The notes beneath the pieces were generated by a model, which worked only from the letters and a program-made list of their open reading frames with translations, was not told the DNA's origin and made no database searches. A program made the position numbers and the translations under genes. From 66-474 sp035695065 (GTDB lineage Bacteria > Pseudomonadota > Gammaproteobacteria > Xanthomonadales > Rhodanobacteraceae): a stretch of DNA of 64,000 nucleotides. Numbering within the stretch: the first letter of the stretch is position 1; every line of letters begins with the position of its first letter. The DNA is taken from assembly GCA_035695065.1 (NCBI GenBank), contig DASSEW010000058.1, positions 1 to 64,000 of the forward strand, written 5' to 3'. This document shows positions 42,448 to 49,700 of this stretch, one piece after another.

Positions 42448-43632
42448 ATGAAAGCCGTTACGTTCCATGGCAAGGAAGATTTCCGGGTAGACACCGTCCC
42501 CGATCCCAAGATCCTCGAACCCACCGATGCGATCATCCGCATCACTTCCGCCGCGATCTGCGGCTCGGACCTGCACCTGTATTCGGTGCTGACCATGTTC
42601 CTCAACGAGGGCGACATCATCGGCCACGAGCCGATGGGCATCGTCGAGGAAGTCGGTTCCGAGGTGAAGAACATCAAGCGCGGCGATCGCGTGGTGGTGC
42701 CGTTCAACATTTCCTGCGGGCATTGCTGGATGTGCAACCACGGCCTGTTCGCGCAATGCGAAACCACGCAGGTCACCGAGGAAGGCAACGGCGCGGCGTT
42801 GTTCGGCTACACCAAGCTGTACGGCGAAGTGCCCGGCGCGCAGGCCGAATACCTGCGCGTGCCGCAGGCGCAGTTCGGGCCGATCGTGGTGCCGGAAGGC
42901 CCGGCCGACGAGCGCTTCCTGTATCTCTCCGACGTGATCCCGACCTCGTGGCAGGCGGTCGAATACGCGAACGTTCCGAAAGGCGGATCGCTCGCGGTGT
43001 TCGGTCTGGGGCCGATCGGCCAGATGTGCTGCCGCATCGCCAAAGTGAAAGGCATCGAGCGCGTGTTCGGCATAGACAGCGTGCCGGAACGCCTGCAGAT
43101 GGCGCGACGCCACGGCGTCGAGACCATCGACATGAGCCAGGTGGACGACGTGCCCGGCTACATCCGTGATCAGACGGACGGCCGCGGGCCGGACGGCGTG
43201 ATCGACGCGGTCGGCATGGAAGCGCATGGCGCGCCGGTGCAGGAGATGATGCAGAAATCCGCCGGCATGCTGCCCGATGCGATTTCGGAAAAGATCATCC
43301 CGAAGATGGGTGTGGACCGCCTCGCGGCGCTGGACGCGGCGATCGAAACGGTTCGCCGCGGCGGCACGATTTCCGTGATCGGCGTGTACGGCGGCCAGAC
43401 CGATCCGATGCCGATGATGAAAATGTTCGACAAGGGCGTGCAGATCCGCATGGGCCAGGCGCACGTCAAGCGGTGGGTGCCGGAGGTGATGCCGCTGCTG
43501 CTGGACGACAACGATCCGCTCGGTTCCGAAGATCTGGCGACGCATCATCTTCCGCTGGACCAGGCGCCGCACGGCTACGAGATCTTCCAGAAGAAGCAGG
43601 ACGGCGCGATCAAGGTCGTGCTGCATCCGTGA
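42448..43632 (+). CDS. zinc alcohol dehydrogenase, formaldehyde-dehydrogenase-like
   Basis: A 394-residue medium-chain zinc dehydrogenase. Catalytic-zinc residues are in CGSDLHLY and GHEPMGIVEEVGSEV; the structural zinc Cys set is CGHCWMCNHGLFAQC. The NAD site is VFGLGPIGQMCCRIAKVKG. It is closest in look to glutathione-independent formaldehyde dehydrogenase / threonine-dehydrogenase-like enzymes. Downstream of a PQQ alcohol dehydrogenase it could process the aldehyde; this is inference. AAGGAAG precedes the ATG at 42448. Confidence 0.9.
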   Translation: MKAVTFHGKEDFRVDTVPDPKILEPTDAIIRITSAAICGSDLHLYSVLTMFLNEGDIIGHEPMGIVEEVGSEVKNIKRGDRVVVPFNISCGHCWMCNHGLFAQCETTQVTEEGNGAALFGYTKLYGEVPGAQAEYLRVPQAQFGPIVVPEGPADERFLYLSDVIPTSWQAVEYANVPKGGSLAVFGLGPIGQMCCRIAKVKGIERVFGIDSVPERLQMARRHGVETIDMSQVDDVPGYIRDQTDGRGPDGVIDAVGMEAHGAPVQEMMQKSAGMLPDAISEKIIPKMGVDRLAALDAAIETVRRGGTISVIGVYGGQTDPMPMMKMFDKGVQIRMGQAHVKRWVPEVMPLLLDDNDPLGSEDLATHHLPLDQAPHGYEIFQKKQDGAIKVVLHP

Positions 43633-43671
43633 GCGCTGGACCGGGGCTCGGAATTCGAAATTTTCCGTTGA

Positions 43672-43871
43672 CGTCATTCCGGGGCCGTGCGCGGCTTCAT
43701 CGCGAACGGAACCACGGAGCTCTTGGCCATGGATGGCTCTTTTCGCATGAAGATAAGCAGCAGATTACAAAGTCCATCCATGGCCTTTGCCCTTCGGGCC
43801 AACCTTCGGTTGTTCAAATTCGTTCCAGACGAATTTGTCCGGATCGCCGTTACACGGCGTCCGGAATGACG
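43672..43871. repeat. 200-base nested palindromic element
   Basis: Outer arms CGTCATTCCGG and CCGGAATGACG match those at 40917-41028. Inside, GGCCATGGATGG and CCATCCATGGCC form a 12-base inverted repeat, and further pairs occur (CCTTCGGGCCAACC..., AAATTCGTTCCAGACGAATTT). It ends 19 bases before the second short-chain dehydrogenase; no gene is visible within it. Confidence 0.75.
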
Positions 43872-43890
43872 ACCAGTTTTCACGCAGGGC

Positions 43891-44883
43891 ATGAAGCTCA
43901 AACCACTCCACCAGCAAACCATCGTCATCACCGGCGCCTCCAGCGGCATCGGTCTGGCGGCCGCGCGTGCGGCGGCGAAACACGGCGCGCGACTCGTGCT
44001 GGCCGCGCGCAACGATGGGGCGCTGGCCAATCTCGAACGCGAGATCAACGAACACGGCGGTGAAGCCATCCATGTCGTCGCCGACGTCGGCAAGCGCGGT
44101 GACGTCGAGCGCATCGCACAGGTCGCGTTCGAACGCTTCGGCGGTTTCGACACCTGGGTCAACGATGCCGGGGTGGACATCATCGGCAAGCTGGAAGAGG
44201 TGAGCGAGGAAGACCATCGCCGCCTGATGGACACCAATTTCTGGGGCGTGGTGAACGGCTCGCTGGTCGCGGTGAAACACCTGAAGGCCAATGGCGGCGC
44301 GCTGGTCAACATCGGCAGCGTCGAATCGGACGTTTCGATTCCGCTGCAGGGCATGTATTCGGCGAGCAAGCACGCGGTGAAGGGATTCACCGAGGCGCTG
44401 CGGATCGAATTGCAGGACGCCAACGCACCGGTATCGGTGACGCTGGTCAAACCCTGGGCAATGGGCACGCCGCTGCGCGAACACATCAAGAATTATTTCG
44501 ACCGCGAGGCCACGCTGCCGCCACCGGTGTACGACCCGGAAGAGGCGGCGCTCGCGATCCTGTACGCGGCCACGCATCGTCGTCGCGATATTTACGTCGG
44601 CGGCGCCAGTCGCTTCACCAGCGCGATGAGCAAGCCTCTGCCGTGGCTCTCCGACTGGATCACGAAGAAGATCATGTACGTGAGCCAGCTTCGCGACGAA
44701 CCGAAGTACACGCACGAGGACAACCTGCACCAGCCGGGCGAAGACGGGAACGTGCGCGGCGAATGGAAGGATCGCAGGCTCCGTCCCAGCGCGTACACGC
44801 GACTGAGCATGGCGCCCGCTCTGCGCGCGTTCCTGGTGGTCGGTGCCACAATGGTTGTGTTTGCGATATTGCGACGCAGGTAG
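43891..44883 (+). CDS. membrane-anchored short-chain dehydrogenase, paralogue 2
   Basis: A 330-residue SDR with TGASSGIG, WVNDAGVDI, NIGSVESD and catalytic YSASK, ending in a hydrophobic helix (ALRAFLVVGATMVVFAIL) and RRR. It matches the protein at 31005-32015 along its length, including GGEAIHVVADVG, FGGFDTWVNDAG and the long region after the catalytic domain. The pair probably arose by duplication. AGGG lies before the ATG. Substrate unknown. Confidence 0.88.
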   Translation: MKLKPLHQQTIVITGASSGIGLAAARAAAKHGARLVLAARNDGALANLEREINEHGGEAIHVVADVGKRGDVERIAQVAFERFGGFDTWVNDAGVDIIGKLEEVSEEDHRRLMDTNFWGVVNGSLVAVKHLKANGGALVNIGSVESDVSIPLQGMYSASKHAVKGFTEALRIELQDANAPVSVTLVKPWAMGTPLREHIKNYFDREATLPPPVYDPEEAALAILYAATHRRRDIYVGGASRFTSAMSKPLPWLSDWITKKIMYVSQLRDEPKYTHEDNLHQPGEDGNVRGEWKDRRLRPSAYTRLSMAPALRAFLVVGATMVVFAILRRR

Positions 44884-44895
44884 CGCAACGGGCGT

Positions 44896-44959
44896 GCAGG
44901 GCGGACATTGTCCGCCGCCTGTCGCCCGGAATTCTCGCGGCGGGCAGTGCCCGCCCTAC
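44896..44959. repeat. REP-like palindrome pair
   Basis: Units at 44896-44916 (GCAGGGCGGACATTG...) and 44939-44959 (...CCGCCCTAC), between the second short-chain dehydrogenase and the TonB receptor gene. Confidence 0.85.
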
Positions 44960-44975
44960 AAGCTGATTCGAAAAG

Positions 44976-47225
44976 GTGGGGGCACAGGACGTGCACAAGG
45001 CAGGGAAGCCGAACCGTTGCGCCCGATGCGTGTTCCTGCTGCTCGCGGGATCCTGCTGCGCGCATGCCGGCCCGCCGCAGCAGCTCTCCACCATCGTCGT
45101 CAACGGCGCGCCGCTGCCGGTGCCGGGCCTGGGCGTGCCGCTGGCACAAGTGCCGGCCAGTGTGCAGACGCTCGGCAGCAGCGACATCGCCAACCAGCCC
45201 GATGCCGCGCTGCCGCAGCTGCTGCAACGCAACCTCGGCAGCGTGGACGTTAACGATGCGCAGAACAATCCCTTCCAACCGGACCTCAGCTTCCGCGGCT
45301 TCGATGCCTCGCCGTTGCTAGGCACGCCCGAGGCGCTGTCCATCTACGTGGACGGCGTGCGCATCAACGAGCCGTTCGGCGACGTGGTGAATTTCGACCT
45401 GATCCCGCTGCCCGCGATCGCACGCGTCACGCTGATGTCCGGCTCCAATCCGGTGTATGGCCTGAACACGCTGGGCGGCGCGTTGTCCTTCGAAACGAAA
45501 TCGGGATTCGATTTCCCGGGCTTCGCGGCTTCGGCCTACGGCGGCTCGTTCGGCACGCGCAGCGCGACGGTGGAGCAGGGCGGGCACGGCGCGCATTTCG
45601 GCTGGTACCTGGCCGGCAACGATTACGCGAGCGACGGCTGGGCCGCGCACAACCCGGGCCGCGTGCGCCAGGTGTTCGCCAAGGGTAGCTATCGCGCTGC
45701 GGCGACGACGCTGGATCTCAGCTTCACCGGCGCGAGCAATCACCTCGAGGGCAACCAGACCTTGCCGCTGTCGTTCCTCGACGCGCCCAACCAGTCGTAC
45801 ACGTTCCCCGACTGGTTCAATAACCGCTTCGCATTCCTGGTGCTGAATGGCAGCCACCGTCTTTCCGGCGACTGGACGCTCGCGGGCAATCTCTACAACC
45901 GCGTGCTGGATACGCACGGGCTGGACACCAACGTCAGCGACGATTTCGATTTCACCCAGCCGGTCACGCCGGACAATCCGCCCGGCATCAACGAATTCGG
46001 TCGCACGCACGAGCACGCGCGCGGCGGCACGTTGCAGCTCGTCGACACGCGCGCGCTGTTCGGGCACGACAATCACTTCGTGCTCGGCGCGAGCGCGGAT
46101 CTGGGCGACACGCTGTTCGCGCAGGACCAGCAACCGGCGTATTTCAGCGATGCGCGCGAGAGCATCGGCTTCGCACCCGGCGAACCGCACACGCGGCTCG
46201 CCGCGCGCAACCGCTATTTCGGCGCGTATCTCACCGACACCTTCTCGCTCACGCAGCAACTGACGCTGACGCTCGCCGGCCGCTACAACCACGCGCTGAT
46301 CGAATTGGACGACCGGCTCGGCACCGCATTGAATGGCCGGCATGCCTATTCGCGCTTCAATCCGGCGATCGGACTGAACTGGAATCCGACGGAGTCACTC
46401 ACGACATGGCTCGCTTACAACGAAGGCACGCGCGTGCCTTCGCCGTCGGAATTGACCTGCGCCGACCCGAACGCGCCGTGCTCGCTGCCGAACGCATTCC
46501 TGTCCGATCCCGATTTGCAACAGGTGGTCGCGAAAACCTGGGAGGCCGGCGCGCGCGGGCGACTCGATGAAAAGTGGAAGTGGAACGCGAGCGTGTTCCG
46601 CACCAACCTCGACAACGACCTGCTGTTCATCAGCCTGAGTGGCCTGAAGGGTTTCTACCAGAACGTGCCCGGCGATCGCCGCCAAGGCTTCGAGCTCGGC
46701 CTCGACGGAACGCTCGGGCGTTTGCACGCAAGCGCAAATTACAGCTACACCGACGCGACTTATCTCAGCGCGTTCACCGAATCGAGCCCGGACAATTCCA
46801 GCGCCGCTGCCGACGGATTGATTACCGTGAAGGCGGGCGATCGCATTCCCGACATCGCGCGGCACAACTTCAAGCTTGCGCTGGACTACGCATTCGATCC
46901 GCAATTCAAGCTTGGCGCGCAATGGATCGTGGTGTCACGTCGCTACGCGCATGGCGACGAGAACAACGCCGACATGCACGGCGCGCTGCCCGGCTACGGC
47001 GTGGTGGACCTGGACGCGCACTGGTATCCGACGCTCGCCTGGGACGTCTTCGCCGGCGTGGACAATGTGTTCGACCATCGCTACGCCACCTTCGGCCAGC
47101 TCGGCGAGAATGTGTTCGCCGATCCGGCGCAGGCATTCGACCCGGCGCATCCCGTGGCTACCCAATTTCGCTCGGTCGCCGCGCCGCGCTCGTTGCAGAT
47201 CGGCTTCCGCTATCGTATGGATTGA
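44976..47225 (+). CDS. TonB-dependent receptor next to nitrite reductase
   Basis: A 749-residue outer-membrane receptor read from GTG 44976; GTG 44991 is an alternative that gives a tighter signal peptide (CARCVFLLLAGSCCAHA). Plug motifs: STIVVNGAPL, QLLQRNLGSVDVNDAQNNPFQPDLSFRGF, YVDGVRINEPFGD and SGSNPVYGLNTLGGALSF. The barrel ends GFRYRMD. Its ligand is unknown. A copper or other metal chelate is an attractive idea because the next gene encodes a copper enzyme, but I see no His- or Met-rich copper motif that would support it. Confidence 0.88.
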   Translation: MGAQDVHKAGKPNRCARCVFLLLAGSCCAHAGPPQQLSTIVVNGAPLPVPGLGVPLAQVPASVQTLGSSDIANQPDAALPQLLQRNLGSVDVNDAQNNPFQPDLSFRGFDASPLLGTPEALSIYVDGVRINEPFGDVVNFDLIPLPAIARVTLMSGSNPVYGLNTLGGALSFETKSGFDFPGFAASAYGGSFGTRSATVEQGGHGAHFGWYLAGNDYASDGWAAHNPGRVRQVFAKGSYRAAATTLDLSFTGASNHLEGNQTLPLSFLDAPNQSYTFPDWFNNRFAFLVLNGSHRLSGDWTLAGNLYNRVLDTHGLDTNVSDDFDFTQPVTPDNPPGINEFGRTHEHARGGTLQLVDTRALFGHDNHFVLGASADLGDTLFAQDQQPAYFSDARESIGFAPGEPHTRLAARNRYFGAYLTDTFSLTQQLTLTLAGRYNHALIELDDRLGTALNGRHAYSRFNPAIGLNWNPTESLTTWLAYNEGTRVPSPSELTCADPNAPCSLPNAFLSDPDLQQVVAKTWEAGARGRLDEKWKWNASVFRTNLDNDLLFISLSGLKGFYQNVPGDRRQGFELGLDGTLGRLHASANYSYTDATYLSAFTESSPDNSSAAADGLITVKAGDRIPDIARHNFKLALDYAFDPQFKLGAQWIVVSRRYAHGDENNADMHGALPGYGVVDLDAHWYPTLAWDVFAGVDNVFDHRYATFGQLGENVFADPAQAFDPAHPVATQFRSVAAPRSLQIGFRYRMD

Positions 47226-47264
47226 ATCGCCTGGCCCGTTCGGCGTGCGCCGGCCAGAGTGGCT

Positions 47265-47303
47265 TGATCAAAATCAAGGAACCTTGACGACTTGCCGGAT
47301 AAT
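47265..47303 (+). promoter_or_regulatory. FNR/Dnr-type box and -10 of the nitrite reductase gene
   Basis: TTGATCAAAATCAA at 47265-47278 matches the FNR/Anr/Dnr consensus TTGAT-N4-ATCAA perfectly. GATAAT at 47298-47303 is placed so that the box would centre near -41, the class II activator position. The ATG follows 74 bases after the box. This predicts activation under low oxygen or nitric oxide. Confidence 0.85.
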
Positions 47304-47351
47304 TTTTGAAGCACCCCCAAGCGTTCCGTTCGATCCAGGAAGGAGCATTGC

Positions 47352-49349
47352 ATGGCACACGTGCAGGTTCGCGAGCAGTTCTCCGAAGTCTGGCCGGCGA
47401 TGGCGAGGACCGCGTTGCGGGTCGCCTTCGGCCTCATCTGGGTGGCCAATGCCGCCTTCACCTGGACTTCCGGCTTCGCCGTCCACTACGTCGGCTACCT
47501 GCACAACGCCGCGCATGGGCAGCCCGGCTGGTCGGCCTGGTGGTTTGATTTCTGGATTTCGCTGGTCACGCCGAATGCGGACCTGTTCGTATGGCTGACC
47601 CGGGCGATCGAAACCGCGCTCGCCGCCGCACTGGTGCTGGGCTTTGCGCGCCGGACCGTGTATGTGCTCGGCGCGCTGTTCAGCCTGCTGGTCTGGAGCA
47701 CGGCCGAAGGATTCGGCGGTCCGTACACTGTCGGCGCCACCAACATGGGCGCCGGCATCATCTACGTGCTGGTGTTCATCGCGCTGATCGTCATCAGCCG
47801 CACGGGGCCCAGTCCCTACAGCCTCGATTTCTACATCGGGCAAGCATGGCCGCGCTGGCGGCTGATCTCCGACTGGCGTGCCGACACGGTGCCGGTCACG
47901 GTGCATCCGATTTCATGGCGCGTGCAGGGACCTGCACTGCTGGGCATCGCGCTGCTGGTGTTCTTCCTCGTCGCGGGATTGCACAGCAGCCTGAACGTGC
48001 GGCCGCCGACGCCCACGGCCGCCGCGGCCGCGGTGTCACCGCTGGCGCTCGCATCCAGCGCGCCGATTCCGCAGGCACGTGATGCGCGGCTGCCGCCGGT
48101 CTCCCAGGGCAGCAGCGTGGACGTGCATGTCGAAGCCACGGACAAGAGCGTCACGATTGCCAGCGGCGTGCAATACCAGGCATGGACTTTTGGCGGCAAC
48201 GTGCCGGGCCCGGTGATCCACGTTCGCCAGGGGCAGACGGTCAACGTCACTTTCACCAACCACGGCACGATGCAGCATTCGCTGGATTTCCATGCCGCCA
48301 TGACGCCGCCCAGCCTGCATTACGTGGAGGTCATGCCCGGCAAGTCCATCACTTATTCGTTCGTGGCGCGCGTGCCCGGTGCATTCCTTTATCACTGCGG
48401 CACACCGCCGGTGCTGCTGCACATCGGCAACGGCATGTACGGCGCGCTGATCGTGGATCCGACGACGCCCCTGCCGCCCGCGGACGACAGCTACGTGCTG
48501 GTGCAGGGCGAGTGGTACACGCAGCAGGTTTCCGGAAGCCTGATGGGTGCCAACTACGAGAAGATGCAGACGGAACGCCCGGACGAGGTCGTCTTCAACG
48601 GCGCTGCGTTCCAGTACAAGGATCATCCGCTGCCGGCCACGCCGGGCAAGCGCGTGCGCATCTACCTGGTGGATGCCGGCCCGAACCTGTGGAGTTCCTT
48701 CCACGTGATCGGCGCGATTTTCGACAAGGTTTATCCGGATGGCGATCCCGCGCATGCGCTGAGCGGTGTTTCCACCTACACGGTCGGTCCGGGAGAGGGC
48801 GCGGTATTCGATCTGGTGATTCCCGATGCCGGCAAGTACCCCTTCGTGGACCACGACATGGCGCACGCCATGATCGGTGCGCAAGGCATCCTCGCCGTGG
48901 GCGCGCCGGGCGAAGCGCCTGCCGAAGCGATGGCTCCCGCCGTCGCGGCGACTGCGGCACCCGCGCCAGGCGCGGCACCACCCGCCGCGCCGGCCGGGCC
49001 CTACAAGTTCGATGCTGCGCGAGGCGCATCGCTTTTCGCGACGAACTGTTCCGCGTGCCACCAGGCCACCGGCATGGGCTTGCCGGGCGCGTTCCCGCCG
49101 CTCAAGGGCGATCCGGTGGTGCTCGACCCGGACCCGACCAGGCAGATCGAAACCGTCCTGCATGGGCTGCAGGGCCAGAACGTCGGCGGAACGGTCTACC
49201 AGACGCCGATGCCGCCGTTCGCCGCCACGCTGAACGACGCCGACATCGCCGACATCATCAACCACGAGCGCTCCTCGTGGGGCAATCAAGGCAAGCAGAT
49301 CACGGCCGACCAGGTGAAGGCTGTGCGCGCGAAAGGGCCGGCGCAGTAG
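47352..49349 (+). CDS. nirK: membrane-anchored copper nitrite reductase fused to cytochrome c
   Basis: A 665-residue three-part protein. Residues 1-150 hold four membrane helices of DoxX-like look, and 195-215 a fifth. Residues 250-520 are a two-cupredoxin nitrite reductase with type 1 and type 2 copper ligands all present: H309 and H314 with the catalytic Asp312 (HSLDFH), H348-C349 (YHCG), H357, M362 (HIGNGM), H451 (HVIGAIFD) and H501. A Pro/Ala linker (520-550) leads to a cytochrome c (CSACHQATGMG, 566-570). It would reduce nitrite to nitric oxide in the periplasm. A perfect FNR box precedes it. No nitric oxide reductase is in the window. Confidence 0.88.
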   Translation: MAHVQVREQFSEVWPAMARTALRVAFGLIWVANAAFTWTSGFAVHYVGYLHNAAHGQPGWSAWWFDFWISLVTPNADLFVWLTRAIETALAAALVLGFARRTVYVLGALFSLLVWSTAEGFGGPYTVGATNMGAGIIYVLVFIALIVISRTGPSPYSLDFYIGQAWPRWRLISDWRADTVPVTVHPISWRVQGPALLGIALLVFFLVAGLHSSLNVRPPTPTAAAAAVSPLALASSAPIPQARDARLPPVSQGSSVDVHVEATDKSVTIASGVQYQAWTFGGNVPGPVIHVRQGQTVNVTFTNHGTMQHSLDFHAAMTPPSLHYVEVMPGKSITYSFVARVPGAFLYHCGTPPVLLHIGNGMYGALIVDPTTPLPPADDSYVLVQGEWYTQQVSGSLMGANYEKMQTERPDEVVFNGAAFQYKDHPLPATPGKRVRIYLVDAGPNLWSSFHVIGAIFDKVYPDGDPAHALSGVSTYTVGPGEGAVFDLVIPDAGKYPFVDHDMAHAMIGAQGILAVGAPGEAPAEAMAPAVAATAAPAPGAAPPAAPAGPYKFDAARGASLFATNCSACHQATGMGLPGAFPPLKGDPVVLDPDPTRQIETVLHGLQGQNVGGTVYQTPMPPFAATLNDADIADIINHERSSWGNQGKQITADQVKAVRAKGPAQ

Positions 49350-49368
49350 CGCGCCTGGTCACGATCAT

Positions 49369-49394
49369 GCCGGCCCGCGCGTTGACGGGCCGGC
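49369..49394 (+). terminator. hairpin after nirK
   Basis: GCCGGCCCG (49369-49377) pairs with CGGGCCGGC (49386-49394). There is no T tract, so it may serve as a transcript end-protecting or weak Rho-dependent hairpin. The -35 of the proposed thrS promoter overlaps its right arm. Confidence 0.5.
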
Positions 49395-49410
49395 GGTGCT
49401 GCGCTAATTT
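49382..49410 (+). promoter_or_regulatory. candidate promoter of the thrS operon
   Basis: TTGACG (49382-49387) and TAATTT (49405-49410) are 17 bases apart. It would start a leader of about 280 bases before thrS. Confidence 0.45.
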
Positions 49411-49438
49411 CCGAAGTCCGATCTTCTATCGAAGGTGG

Positions 49439-49542
49439 CGCACGAAAACGTGCGGCCGAGCGTGCGACATGGACACTACGATCTTCTGAATTGAGCGAAC
49501 CGCGCGGCTGTCTCCACAAAGACGCCTCGCGCGTCTTTTTTT
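49439..49542 (+). promoter_or_regulatory. possible attenuator leader of thrS
   Basis: In order: a hairpin CGCACG-AAAA-CGTGCG (49439-49454) with a competing second CGTGCG at 49461-49466; a six-codon frame ATG GAC ACT ACG ATC TTC TGA (49469-49489; Met-Asp-Thr-Thr-Ile-Phe); then a terminator, AAAGACGC (49518-49525) with GCGTCTTT (49531-49538) and T's to 49542. CGCGCG at 49501-49506 can pair with the terminator's 49528-49533, an alternative fold. The layout resembles amino-acid attenuators, but the peptide is very short and lacks a good ribosome site. The rest of the leader up to thrS holds a palindromic repeat. Confidence 0.4.
49518..49542 (+). terminator. Rho-independent terminator upstream of thrS
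   Basis: Perfect eight-base stem AAAGACGC/GCGTCTTT with loop CTCGC followed by TTTT. It must either end a short upstream transcript or be bypassed for thrS to be read from the promoter at 49382. Confidence 0.8.
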
Positions 49543-49633
49543 GTGCGCATCATTTTTGTCCGCCATCCAGGCGGACCGCGCTAGGTGACGACGGCGCAAA
49601 TGACGATCGTCGATGAACCGCGGCAGACCAAAA

Positions 49634-49676
49634 GCGGACGTCCATGTCCGCAATTCTCAACAACAGCGCGCTCCGA
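49634..49676. repeat. short palindromic repeat, thrS copy
   Basis: GCGGACGTCCATGTCCGC followed by AATTCTCAAC and CTCCGATG. The same order of words (TCCATGT, CGCA, TTCTCAAC, GCTCCGATG) recurs at 57401-57440 after tRNA-Pro, so the two are copies of one family. Confidence 0.5.
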
Positions 49677-49700
49677 TGCGACGCCACGAAGAGCAGCCCC

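Noticed and set aside
31005..44883. The block between the two dehydrogenase paralogues as a mobile island
   Set aside because: Base composition looks like the surroundings, and no integrase, transposase or attachment-site repeat is visible.
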